In this document: in pieces, positions 1 through 13,891 of the stretch | Layout of the letters: each line of letters starts with the position of its first letter | How positions within the stretch are numbered: the first letter of the stretch is position 1 | Origin: Hirudo medicinalis | Taxonomy: Eukaryota; Annelida; Clitellata; Hirudinida; Hirudinidae | Length of the DNA stretch: 54,457 bases | Direction: 5' to 3' | Assembly (NCBI GenBank): GCA_011800805.1 | Contig: MPNW01000126.1 | Span: 24,101 to 78,557 of the forward strand | Translations under genes and position numbers: made by a program | Notes under the pieces: model-generated | Told to the model about the DNA's origin: nothing | Database searches by the model: none | The model's input: the letters and a program-made list of their open reading frames with translations, nothing else

Positions 1-599
1 ATCATCATCATCATCATGTGTAACCCCCTGTCGATCCTCTCGGATTTTTTATTCATGGAAATTCCGAAACAACTGCCGGAGGAAATTCTCCACCGGTCAT
101 CCAGGAAAAGCCATCGACCGTCTCGTAAAATAAATTCCAAGGATCCGTCTGGGAATCGAACCGCCGACCTCCGGGTCTCCGGACGGCTTTCCAACTGGAT
201 GAAGAATTCAATATCGAGCAGAGATAAATTCTCCTACTGGAAGCCATACAAGCCGGGAACAATTCTCGTGTTTTATCGCCCTCTCAAGTCCTATCATCGC
301 TCTCCTTTCTTTGCTCTTTATTATCGCCCATGGCGGCCATGACAGTTTCTCTGCTAGTGTTTTCGTCCTCTTATCGAAAGAGCTATCTTAGCTCCGGGAA
401 GATTCAGGGCACCGTTGGCGGTCAATCTTTACGGTATATCCGGGTAAAACGCCGGCTCTTGGGAGGAGATTTTGAGTCAAAAGGAGACGGATTTGCCAAG
501 GAAATTGTAGTTGATGTTTGGACGAGCGATCAAGTAATGGCCTGGGAAGATTTTAATGTTTTGTCTGGCAATCGTGTGGTCTCCAGCATCGAGGTGATA

Positions 600-780
600 C
601 TGAGGTCATCACCACTTCATTCATCACCATCATTACCATAATGGTCATCATCATCACCACTACCTTCATTATCGTCACCCTCATCATTATTACCATCGTG
701 GTCATCACCGTCATCGCCATGGTCGTCATCATCAATGCCACCATTATCACCATAGTCATCATCACCATCACCACCTCCAG
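600..780. repeat. (ATC/ACC)n-rich simple repeat
   Basis: A 180-base tract of imperfect ATC, ACC and ATT triplets. It keeps frames open on both strands but gives only low-complexity peptides. Confidence 0.8.
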
Positions 781-2384
781 CACGGTCCTAACCAATCTCC
801 CCATCAGGCAAATACTTGGAAAGGACTGGGATTCGACAGAGAAACAATCCGACCCACCCCCCACAGCTCATCATCGTAGGCAGCCATAAAAGTAATTGAG
901 CCATAATTGCACGCGTGTCGCTCACCGATAACCGCTGTCGACATTTTATTTCTGCTCGATGTCCACCCTTTACGATCATCTTTTATCTGCTGCCCACTTC
1001 GGAACTGGGTAGCTCAACGGGGGGCGAGAAGGGGGAAATGGAGATGGGTTGAGGAATGAGTGGGTAAATGGGCGGACGGACGGTGAGCGATGATCGCCGA
1101 TCACGCGGGAGAAGAGAGATGAATTGTCCGAGAAACTTTCAAATGAAATCGTTCAATTCGTCGACAGAATTTTTATTTCATTTTATTATTATTATTATTA
1201 TATTATTATTTGATTTTTTTTTCATAAATTTTTCTCTCCGAGCAGGAAAAAAAGGTTTGAATTTGAAACTGGAAGTTTCAAATTAACTTCGTTTTCATCG
1301 AGTTTTCTTAATCAATTCGGGGACATCCCCCGCGTTTTCCCAATTTTTTTCAGCATGGCGTGCTTCGGCTTCCCGGAATAATATGCAATTTGAAGAATGG
1401 AAAAGTATTCCACAATTTTTTTGTCTCTAATAGCATAGAAAAAAAATTCATACAAAAATATGAATTTCTCTTAGTCTTGAAAAATTAATCGCCTCCGGCC
1501 ATCGCATTTCCCTCCATTCCCTCTCGCTTCTTCGCCCCATCTCTCTCTCCTCCAGCGGAGATTATGTCGAATACATGAGGAGGAAAAAAACTATTTTCTC
1601 TCTCTTTCAGAAATATAAATTTATTCATTTCTAAAAAAAAAGAATAAATAAAGAATTTCTTTTTCAATTTCCTTCGTACTCCTAAAAACGCTTTTAACAA
1701 TTTCCCACTTTCCTTTGAAACGCATTCATGACGGAATTGAATTTTTAAGCGAAGAAACAGCGGACTTTTTTTATCATTTTAATTTAAACCCCCCCTCACC
1801 CCCTCCTCGAGAGCAAAGAGGACAGTTGGATGGATCTACAGAAAGAGAGTTAGGAAATAAAGAGATTCCAATATGGCCACCGGGGACAATATGGCGTCTC
1901 GCTACCTCCATCGTCTGCTGTTAAATTATCTCTTGCCCAGTTGCCCAAATTAACGCCCAGTGTAGCGAGATTAGTTGGGAGATTTAGTGTCGAGAATTAG
2001 ATTGCTATTCGGATAGCCATAAGCCCAATTGATCGGAAGATTTTATCGTCCACCACGTCTGCTTCTTGTTCCCGTTGTGTTTGTGCTTTTTAACTGGAGA
2101 TTTTTGCCGCCAGTTGGTGTTGGCGAAGTCTTTAACCGCTGCCGTTGTGGTGGTAACAGAGTCACCCAGGGTGACACTAACATGTGTGGCACAGTGGACA
2201 TCATACCGCAGCAGTACTTAGGGACATTTGGAGGGGTGGAAGGATCACAATATGGCTCACAACAACACTTGTAAAAAGATCATCAGCCAATTTTAGAAAA
2301 ACTTTCAAAAGGTTAAGGGATAGTTTACCAGCTTGGTGACAGATGAAGTATGTGCGTAAGATGTAGGTATAAATGTGGTTAACA

Positions 2385-2465
2385 ATAGTAATAGTAATAA
2401 TAATTATAATAATAATAATAATAATAATAATAAAATAATAATCATAATAATAAAATAATAATTAC
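2385..2465. repeat. (TAA)n microsatellite
   Basis: About 80 bases of nearly pure TAA with a few interruptions. Confidence 0.9.
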
Positions 2466-2529
2466 TCCAAATATTATAAATTAAAACAAAAATACCAAAT
2501 AACAAAACGACTTCACATAATATACAACC

Positions 2530-2600
2530 GGACGTTCTTGAGAGGGAGTGACGCTATGCTTATGGCGCTATATAAATGAACAACAATACAATACTCGGAA
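2530..2600 (+). repeat. SINE-like 3' tail
   Basis: GACGCTATGCTTATGGCGCT then ATATAAATGAACAACAATA matches the tail at 40970-41035. The body upstream is unclear and is preceded by a (TAA)n tract. Confidence 0.4.
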
Positions 2601-4677
2601 AATCAATCTTCATCCTCTTCAATTCCTCCGCTTTCTCCATCTTGGATGGAGTTTATCGCTCACTGGAGAGTACGGAAATTATGGTTGCCCGAGGAGTGGT
2701 CCTTACTCGAGAATTGTTGTTTAAGTCCCCCAAGAACATGGATGGGTCGAAAATAGAGTTGTACTAAGATTTATTCAGGGCTGGTCAGTTCTGGACCGAG
2801 GTTGGATTAGGATAGGGTTCCATCCTCCCTCCTCAATTTCTTTTTTTTTCAAACTCGGCATATCTTTGTCCTCTTAAAGAGCATCCGACATCCCATGCGG
2901 TCAGTACGGAGTTAGGGTGGATAGAATTGGATTAAAGATGGATATCATGACCCGTCCATCTTCTTCCACTCTTCCTCTTCGTAATCACCAACTCTCTGTC
3001 CTTTTCGAGGGCATCCGGGCTTTTTCATCTCCGCCATCAATCCTATTGGACGGACGTGCTTCCGCTCTCATGGACAGTCCACAGGAATTATTTGCTCGTA
3101 CGTGTCTCCGGCCCGGAATCCAGTGTCCCTCTTTAAGCGGAGAGTCGTTTGTTTGTCTTGAGACGGGACACATCTTCTCCGAACAATCATCTGAGCCTCA
3201 AAGATAAAAAAGGAAAAGCAACAAGATGGTCTTTCTTACACCGAGATTGAAAGTATTTTTTTCGACATTTTTCTTCTTATTAATAACTATTATGTACCAT
3301 CTCGTGCTATATTTTGAAGACTTTTCTCGGGACAGTTTTTGTAAAATTAAATTTCCGTAATGCGTTTCGGAAATTGTGTTCGTAATTTCGGAAAACCTTT
3401 TCATGGAAGAACCTTCTCCGCTATTTTTTGTGGTTCATCATTTTTAGCCGAAACCCACAAGAAACAAGTTGGAGTGATGGTCTCGGTACAACTACAATTA
3501 CTTCTCTTCATAACTTCATTGGCTGCTCGTTCGGTTTGAATGGCAGCTAATTAAGAGTATCCCACAATTGATAGTCTAATTAGCGGAGGTAATGCAAAAA
3601 CAAAAAGATTCTTTAACTCTCAGCTACAACGGCATGAAAATGTTAGGAAATGATAACAATGAGAGTAACCTAAAGAGAGAGAAGCAAGCTCTTCCTCGTT
3701 CGTTTATTTCACCATTTCAGAAATCTTTAATCTCGACATCGTCTGGCTGACGTTTTTATGCGAATGAAATTAGCAAGAGATTTAACAGCGACAGCCATAA
3801 AAAAACAACAAACAGGAGCGTTTTGTTTGAAATGAAAAATGCACTCAAACAAAACACGTATAGAACCTTCAATCATATCGTAGACTTCCGACATTTCCTT
3901 CAAAGCATTTCACAGCCTCCCCGGCGCGTCACCTCTCTTCTCAAAACACGCCGAAAAGAATTTAAAACCCGTTTCATAATCTGGAGCGATTTTTAATGCA
4001 AAAATAACACCATCAAAACTTAAGCCGTCATGCTTTCAAGCAGATAATAAAAAGCGGCTAATTTACTATCGAAAATACCTTTTCGGCTTTGCAAAAACAT
4101 CTCCTTTGTTTTCGCAATTTGTGGCTTGCGCGCTCACCCGACAAAATCGTCTGCTCTCACGCTCTAGGGTTGGAATCAAAACAAGCGATCACTTTTTATT
4201 CGCCGCTTATTAATTTCACTTTAAATTCAATCTGAAATTTCCGAATAATACATCGCAATGCTATGAATTAGTTGAATAAAACCCAATCAATGGAAAAGAA
4301 AATTGCCTGCCACGAGGATTGAAATAAATTAATTTGTTTGGAAACTAGTTTAGTGACAGGAGGAAAACCCTTAAAAATGGAAGAATTAAATTCTAAATTC
4401 AGGACCGAATAGGAAGCAATAGGGCACCAGACAGACACAGTGCGAGAGCAGGCAGAGACGTCTGCCTCCAGGGCGGAAATTGAGGATAAAGAAGGATCCA
4501 TCGGGTTCCTCCGAAAAGTTCTTAGGATTTAGTTTTAAGGTGAAGAAAAAATTGAAATTTCCTTTTTAAGACGCGTTATTTACGAGCATGGGAAAACATG
4601 AGAGACCGCAAGCCCACCACGATATTGCTTAGCAGCATCATATTTTCTCCTTTGAATCTACGCCCATCCGAATATGT

Positions 4678-4683
4678 TTTATT
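4678..4683 (-). terminator. Possible poly(A) signal of SMG5
   Basis: The minus strand reads AATAAA about 300 bases after the SMG5 stop at 4980. It is the most plausible site but not unique in AT-rich sequence. Confidence 0.35.
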
Positions 4684-4979
4684 GTCGTGAGAAAAATAAA
4701 AAAAGAACTTAATCTAGTGCCGGGAGTGCTCCGTGCGGCGCATTTTTAATCATGTTTTTTTCCAAGTTTTTTTTTTCACCGACCGAGGAGATAATTTGAA
4801 GCGATTTTTTAATGAAATGAAAATTCTCCGTCGATTACTCATTTTGACAGCCTCCAAATGAGCTGAGGAGTTTTTTTTTAAACGTTATCAACAATGAAAT
4901 GGAGTTTGAGGCTTTTCGTGATGATCTGGTGATGAGGCGACGGACGAGCAGTGGATAATGTCCGTTCGCTGAGTTCATC

Positions 4980-6145
4980 TTACGGAATGATGGAGGACAG
5001 TTGCTGCAACTGATGGAAGAATTCGCCGACTGTTTTTATCTTGATGCCTGTAAAGTAAAGATTAGCTGATGAGTGCCTCGATGTCGACTGAGAACGAGAT
5101 CTTTCATAAGCACAAATTTAGGCAGCAAAAAGCATAATGCATTGGTGAAAAGTTCTAGCCTGTTATGCACAATGTTATGCAGGATTTGATCCTTATGCTT
5201 ATCATATTTCGCAGCCTCGCCTCTTTAGAACTGATTTAGTAGATTCATTACCGTGCAAGAATAATTTTTCCCATGGACATGAAAAATTGCTGCCATTTAG
5301 GGATGACATGAATTATTTAAAGGAGAAAAAGTCTCGAGTAAAAATTGAGGAGACGAGGAATAAATCAGACTGCATCCAAGTAAATGCCATCAAGATTGCA
5401 ATAAATCAGGAAGCCGAAACAAATGACGAGGCGTCCCCCTAACCTTTTTCGACGGCATCGGCGAGAGCGCCCTTGGCTCGCTCGGAAAGTTCCGGATTGT
5501 CCGCGGTCATCCAGGTGAGGAGGCACACTGAGTTACGTCCCTCGGAGGAGAAGGACGGCTCTCCGGCAGGAGGGGAAGCATTGTGAGTGGAGAGGTAGAG
5601 ACAGCAGTCGACTATCCTCAGTATGTAATCACTTGGAAATAATCAGTTTGAAATTAGCATTCACAAGATAGAACTCGACAGGTTCAAAAACTAGATATCG
5701 GTTGAATAAGCAATCTTGATACAGATGTTGGGTAGTCAAATTAGAGAGGGAAAATGTTAAGGCCACTTCTAACATATGATTTGTTGTGGCAGGGCTCATC
5801 AGAGATTTATAACCCTAAATAACTTAATTTGATGGCAGATGACAATGAGTAATAATTCTAATGAGCTTGTGATTTTGATGCATGCAGCTTTTTTCAAAGG
5901 CTCGTAACTCACTCCTTGTTCTGCTTGGCATCTGCCGAGGAGTCAAAGAGGCAGGTCTCCGTCGGCTTCTGCAATCTCATCCGACTCCTGAACGTGGAGG
6001 ATGCAAGGAAAAGTAAAAAAGAATATTACGTCGTGAATCTAATTCAAGGATCCAATTACATTCACATCTGGGGAAAAGCGATCGTGCCGTGACAGACGAG
6101 GTTATTTTGAAGGATTTTTTTGCCTCTTGTTTCCCACATAGTGGC

Positions 6146-6180
<35 letters not shown>

Positions 6181-9100
6181 ATCATTTGTAATTATTCGAC
6201 ATTAGCAAGACACAGCTGCAATCATCATCATCATCATCATCATCATAATCACTACTAACTGGTCATTCTTGTAGATCTCCCCCTCCACCCATTCGATGGC
6301 CTTCATGGTCATCCTACTGGTCGTCTTGATTGAGTCAAGGAAGGCAGAACTGAGTTATTGACAACAGGAGTGATTTAAATGAAGTCACCGTGACGACCTT
6401 ACAATCTTTGTGATATCTAACCATCCATCCATCCATCCATCCATCCATCCATCTTAACATTTATTTATCATCCGTAATATTTAAAAATAGTCATCCCTCA
6501 TTGGCTATTCCTTAGTCAACGTCAAGATCGCCAGATCCATCGTCAAGGCAGCAGTAGACGTCTTAGCCGGCATTTGTTTTTGTCCGAGCAGTCCCAGGAC
6601 ATCGATCAATGACTAAGTGTGTCGAATGAGGAGTCGAGAGTCACTCACCGACTTTAGGAACCACAACTTTCAGCTTCTCGTTTTGTGTCAATCTTTTCAT
6701 CAACTTCAGTCCTTCGTAGATGGACTCCGTGTCCGGCACGAGGTACACCGGGAAACCGTGGGGGGCCAGCTCCCTGATGGACCGATCCCTCCCTGCCTGA
6801 GATTTTACTCTCAACTGGGCGAGATTTTTCATCACCGATGCCTTGGAAGTCTTCGAATGAGATGGAAAGAGGATTAATTTTGTTTGTGTCGTTGAATGAA
6901 TTCCAAGACATTTTTATTGAATTACATCGCCTCACATTGTGTTGTGTCACGTCGCATTGAATGGCTATGAATTAAGAACGGCTATGTAAAAGAATTAAAA
7001 ATTAACGATGCACTCAGAATCGCACGCTTTGAACTTCTTCGACGCGACACGAAACGTGGAACGACCGATCACCTCTTCCTGGCTTTCCGTTCTCTTCCTG
7101 CTCGACGGAACGACGCTCGGTCCTCTGAAGGAGTCCGCCTCCCTGTCGTAGTTGAAGTCGATGCCCTCGAGGGTCGAGAGGGACCGGCAGAACATTCGGA
7201 TTCGACACAGCCTGACTGCGGCCTTCGAAAAGTGAATGAAAAGTAATTGAGTGAATAATCGATCGACATGTGAGAATGACTATTTAACAATTCTCAATTA
7301 AAAGGGGATTAATTATAAAATATTAATTTGGAATATGAATAAAATTGAACAATATGTAAATGAATAAACAGTGCTTTAATAAATTATTACAAAATATTCG
7401 GGAATTTTTGTCCGGAGCCTCGCGACTAGTTAAAATTACCTCCTGTTTCTCATTGATGAATTCCTCCATGTCAAAGTCAACCTTCTGGTGGGCCGCTTTG
7501 AGCGGAGGGAATTCCATCAAGTGGATGTCCTCCGTGAGCGGAAATAACCGCCGATCGGGATCGGTTTCGCTCCTCAACTCGGTCACGAGGATGCCAGAGA
7601 AATTCTTGCTCTTCGTGCAGAGGTCCGACCGAACGAGGTCCTTCTCCGAAGGGAGGAGGTTGAGGAGGGCGGCCAGTCTGTACCATATGGAAGAGGAAAT
7701 CTGTGGATGGATGGGGAAAAAAATTTGAATGCAAATTTCAATGTGCACTGGGGTGCAACAAAAAAATTGAATTTTTTTTTCAAATCAAAATATAATAACT
7801 CCAAAAAACTTGCTCCATGGGTAGGAGAAAAAAAAAAGCAAAAAATATTTTCTAATTTAATTTATGTCTTTCTACGCTCCAACAGGGTCAAAGTTGAGAT
7901 TTTCCTTTTTTTAGGTTAAAATTTTTACGTTTTTGTCGAGGTAGGTTATTCCCCTCAAGGTTGTTGGCAAGCGAGACCTCCCGCTGAGACGCCGCATGTG
8001 AAACAAACATCGACGACAAGTCTACCTTAGCACAGGATGTAACTATGAGCGGGTTGATGATCATCCACTCGAGGAATATTTTGACGTGTTCCAGCATCCT
8101 CTCTGACAAGACGAGGTTCAGGATTCTCGAAACTTCCTTCCTCCGGTTCTCTTGTCTCTTCCTGGAGGAAAAGAATTTTTGAATGCTTGATAAAAAATTT
8201 TAAATAACAACAAAAACAACAATAATAATAATAATAAAAATAATAATAATAAAGATGAAGAATTGTTGGCATCAATAATGATTTCAATCAATTTAATGAT
8301 AATTTACGCATAACTTCGGACAACATGGTCTTGTAAAAATAAAATTAATCATTGTAATTTATTAAAGACTAGATCAGATCATTATCATGCCCACTTTTCC
8401 ATTTCCAGTTCCACCTCGGCATCGCTGTGATCGCCCAGAGTCTCGTCTGTGCCAACAATTTTGAAATAAAGTCAAACAAATTTTCTAATGAATTTTATCG
8501 AAGATGCTTGTGACGGCGAAGACGACGGGATGCGATGTCGACGATCGCTGCGCACGACGATGTCTTACCTCCGTCCGACTGGTTGACGTCCGTGTCGGTC
8601 TCGATGTTGAAGTTTGCCAGCTTCTCGGTTATTTCCATGACGTGACGGGACTCGAGGGAACTTTCGAAACCTGTCGAAAGATTTGCTCATTCGGATGAGT
8701 TAGGATAGACGTTCACTCTAGAATGATGATTATGATGACGACGATGACAACAACAACAACAACAACAATAATAATAATAATAATAATAATATGTAAGCAA
8801 CATTCCAAATGAGTAACAATCAATAAAAAGCAAAGAGTTAGATAAGTGATCGATTAGCCGATCAAACGAGCGGCAAATTGGCGACCGATTAAAATTCATT
8901 GCTTCATTTCACGAGAAAGCGTCCGCCGTTATTAGCCAGGGAAAACGAGGGACAAAGAAAAGACGGAGAGTCGGTGAGAAGGAAGGGTGATTCGCAAATT
9001 GGAAATGACTTTGAATTATCTGAAATGCAATCATCTAAATCGAACGCGTCTCCGTCTAAAAGTAAACTCCCACAGAGCCCATTCTATGCTGGTTCGAGAA

Positions 9101-10609
9101 TCTAATTCTGTCGACGCCATGAAATCAACGGTTAAATTTACTCAAACGATTTGGAATGTTTGAGCCCCTCAAATGGGACCTCGGTCGATCCGGGCGGACT
9201 TTTGAAGTTAATGTTTGCTTCCAACAAGCCGTTAATATTTGACTCATGCCGACTCACCGGGCGGAACGGGGACGTTCCTGTTTCCGGCGACGACGTCGGA
9301 GGCCTCGAAGTCTCCTTCTCGCTCGAAGTAGGACATCTTCAGCGTCCTTCCAAGGAAGCTGGCGGCGTCAGACATCCACGTTCCTGAGACCTCGTCCATG
9401 TTCGCCTCGTTTTTACGGTCGGTCTCGACGGGATCGGTCGAGCTGAAGTGTTAATTAGGAAATCGATCGATTTCGATGAAGCAAAAGTATTAGAAGAACT
9501 AAAATAAAATTATAATTACAATGACAAAATAACAGATAAAATAATAATAATAATAACAACAACAACAACAACAACAATAATAATAGATAAATACAACAAC
9601 TAAAAATTGTGCATTCAAACGTCCGACAGGTGCAATGTGATCGACAGTAATAAACATAAACACAAGAAGGCTCCAAATGGAGGTTCTGGTTCAAAAAGGG
9701 TTTAAAACGTTACTCGTCTGCCTTGGCATCTTCATCTTTTCCAGCCACAAAAAGTTTATTTTCTAAACCTCCGCTTCCATTCCCGGCTACGATCGGATCC
9801 TCGGAGACCTTCGGACTTTCCGGTTCGTCTTCTTTGATGACCTCTTTCGTCGGTTTTTTGTTGGCGAGAATGCCCTTGCCGCCGTCGGCCTTCTTGTGAT
9901 AGGCCGGAGCTCTGACCGGCTCCTCCTCCCGCTCGCGTTCTTCGTCTTCCGGTTGGCTCTCCATGCCGCTGCCCTCGTCGGAGGACGAGAGTAGGTCGAA
10001 ATCGCTCAGAGCACCCTCTGATTCGACTGAGCATGATTTTGAAAATGGTGAGAATGACATTTATAATAATTATGATGATCGGTAAATAATTATTTTAAAC
10101 TGTTCCTATCAAGCTATCGATCACAATATTAGCCACATAAGGGATGAATTAATGGACAGGTGTGAATGAATGAATGAATGAATGAATGAATGAATGAATG
10201 AATGAATGAATGGATGAATTTATTAATTAATGAACAATTGTGAATGAATGAGCAGACAAATGATCGAATGAATGAATTATTAAAATAGATAGATAATCAA
10301 TTGCCTTCTTAACATGACAATGAATGTTTTGATTCTACCTTCACTGCTGAGATTATCGGCATCGTTATCATCACCGTCTCCACTTTCGTCATCATTGTCG
10401 TCGTCGTCAGCATCGTCGTCATCGCTTCCTCTCGTCCTCTTCCTGGAGGTCGGTGTGCTTCTCCTCGTCTTCCGATCCTCTCTGACCTGACTTGAAGGAA
10501 TCTTTTCGGGCCCCTTTTCAAGTGATTTATAATGATTTTCATAAAAAAAAAGTGCAGCATTTTGATTAATTAAATGTTAGTTAGCTAATAACAACAACAA
10601 CATAATAGC

Positions 10610-10674
<65 letters not shown>

Positions 10675-13600
10675 AAATTCTATAACAACAATAATAATAA
10701 TAATAACAATAACAACAACGACAACAACAATAACAATAATAATAATAAGTAATAATAACATTATTACTAGTAGTAGTAGTAATAAAAATCCCAGTTGGTC
10801 ATACCTTTGATGCTGCACCATCAGCATCCTCTTCATCTTCATCTTCTCGATTGGCATCGCTGTCTCCATCGCGACCCTTGACCCTGCCAACACGATCGCC
10901 ACCACCAACCTCGGCGGGGTTTTCCTCCGCAATCACGGAACACTCGGAGGCAGCTATTCTGAGGCTGGCATACTTCCTCTGATGTCCGGCAGCGGGATTT
11001 GAACACATCTCCTCTGGGTCCAACTCTAGAAATCAGAAATGGTCATCAAGTTAGCTCAGTGGGTTGCATTCCCTCATGTGGTGGCCTTGGCAACATTCTC
11101 AAACGTGTCTTGTTTGCAACCTCGGCTTGCACTGCCAAGACCACCTTTAGGAAGGAAAGCCATATAAAAGGTCAACGAAAGGCACATTCAAGGTCATGCT
11201 TGCAGTGCACATAAATGCACCACAATCACACCTCAAATGTCAGGCATAACATCGTCACCATCACCATAGCGAATTAACAAATATTAAGGGGCTCACCGTC
11301 AAGGGATTGTGGTCTTAATCGGGTCACAATGGAGTTCAGGGAGTGAGAGAACATGGCCAGGCTGAAGGCTATGGCGGACGCCACTAAGTCGTGCCCTGGA
11401 AATTTACGACGACAATAGTAACGATCGTGATAATGATGATAGTTATAATAATTTTTACAAAAATGTTTTTTCAAGAATATTGTCATCCAAAATAAAGAGT
11501 AACAATACAACAACGACGACGATGCCGACGACGTGCCGTGCTGATAATAATCAGGACGTCCTCAACTTGAGCATCTAGGTTATTACGTTAGCTGTAATGA
11601 CGAGTTGATTAGGTTCAATTTTAGCTAATAACGAAATAAAACCAATTGAGCCATGGATGCACGATTAGACGGAGAGGTCGAACGACCGACGCAGATTTGA
11701 CGCGAACAAGTCGACGGATTAAAATCGACGACCTTTCTTGGAGAGGTGATGTATGGAGGCAAGGCAGACGACAAAAATTTTGAAGACAACTTCGTCGTCG
11801 ACGGCATTCTGCTTCTCCTCGCTCGACTGACCTCGGTCGCGCTTCGACGACGTCGTGTTCCTGGAGCACAGGTTGCTTCTCAGGCACTTGTCGAAGTCGT
11901 CGAGAACTACCTGGCACAGCTCGTGCACGTGCGTCTTCTCGCAACTGCTCGGAAAATGAAGCGAAGGAGCGATCGTGAATGAATATGATTGACAAAAAGT
12001 TGAAGTAGATCAACTAATTACTGGTTACATGAGGTTTTGCAGTTAATTATTATTACTATTGTTATTCTACCACTACTACTTACAGGTTATAAATATACAA
12101 ATAATAATTACAAAGTACAACCAGCAACAACAACACCTCAAATAACATATTGCGTGATATCAACAAAAATAATAACAGCAATAACAACAACAACAACAAT
12201 AATAATTAGTTTATATTTTTAATGATTACGATCAAGTCAAAGGTCACTGACTCCTTTGAACTGGTGAAGAAAAGTTCAACTAGGTGGATGAACCTCAGCA
12301 GAAACCTCTTGTTGTCCTTTGACCTGAAAGAATTAATTCAATACTCAACTAACCATTATAACCATCACGATAATCATCATTAACACAGTTATCATCATCA
12401 CCATAATCATTATCAACATCATCACAATTATCATCACCATCATCATAATCATAATAGCCACCATCACCGCTCGTATCTTACTGTGTTACCACTGCATTGC
12501 CATAACTAATGACACTATCGCCCACATCATCACCATCACCATCATCATCGTCATCACCACCATCGTCGTCATCATATTGGCAAATCATCATCATCATCAT
12601 CATCATCATCAGACGACACATCTAAACCGCAAGCCTACAAGAGCAACAACCTGGCATAGGAGAGTGCATTCTTGCGCGGATGACGATAGTGGAAATTGTG
12701 AGGCAGACGACTTCGGTTGCCGTCGTCGACAGCTTCCAGCTCCGAAAGTTTCATCCTGTTCTTCTCGAACAGCTTCAGCAGGTTGTTGTTCGTGCCCTCG
12801 AAGGGGGCGGAGCTTACCAGGCTGAACGGGGCACGGTCAAGATACATTACGTTAATGAATGGAAAACATGCATGCCAACAATAATTGTTGCAAATAAAAA
12901 TCTATGATAATATTTACAGATTATTACATTTAAAAAAAAAATAATAATAGACAATAATAATATTGATATAATTGGTAATAACTAATCATTAAATTAATAA
13001 GGTAATAATAATAATTATTATTATTATTTATTTTAGAGGTAAAGTTCATAGGTCAAAGGTCATCACTACTCACCATCTGACATAGAAGTAAGCGGCATGG
13101 AATCCGTAAGCATTCATTCCGGCCAGGGTTCCCAGTTGATTGTAAGGCATGCCTGGTGAATTGGATGTGATTGTGCTCGATGACGTTGCGTGCGCCGACA
13201 GGATTATAATTACGATGCACGATGTTTAACAACAATAACAACAGCAACAACAATTCAAGGAAATAATTATGCAAACAATAATACATACATAACTAATGTC
13301 TTTTATATATATATATATATAAAACACATGATATATCGTTGTTGTCGTTATTGTTAGTGGACTTACCGAGACCAGGGCACACCATCAGAGCCTGGTGATA
13401 GTACCGCTGGGCAATCATTTTGGTCGCCCCGTCATAGTCGTGCTGGTACCTGGCTGTTTATTGGACGAGTTGTATAGACGAGCGGCCAATCAATTCGATT
13501 ATCTTTTAGTCATTACGTTAGTAACAGATGTGGTAATGAACCGATGTTCATGAATATGATAATGAACATGTTATTAGATATCTATAATGTTAATGCTGGC

Positions 13601-13853
13601 ATGGATCATCATAAACATGACAAGATCTAGAAACTTGGATAAAAAATTATGATTATGATTATGGTGATGGTCCAAGATGGAGGTCATAAAAGTTACCAAT
13701 GTGATGAAGACGAAGAGGTTACGATGATGGCGATGACTATGATGTAGCGACTGTGGTGATGATTATGATGATAACAACAGTGGTGATGCTTGTGATGATA
13801 ACAACAATGTGGCGATGATAACAGTAATGATGTTTGTGATGATGGCAACTGTA

Positions 13854-13891
<38 letters not shown>

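Larger units (their letters stand above)
1..4979. other. Gene-free stretch left of SMG5
   Basis: Beyond the listed repeats and a possible SMG5 poly(A) site, I see no exon with convincing codon pattern, splice sites or known protein similarity. Open frames here are short (up to about 108 codons) and low in complexity. It may hold SMG5 3' UTR at the right and ordinary spacer elsewhere. Confidence 0.6.

Noticed and set aside
12585..12611. CRISPR-like or regulatory direct repeats
   Set aside because: These and similar tracts are plain microsatellites with no spacers, and the genome is eukaryotic.
12577..12825. Plus-strand frame starting with a His run
   Set aside because: The His run is an ATC-repeat artefact and the rest is antisense to the SMG5 exon at 12651-12821.
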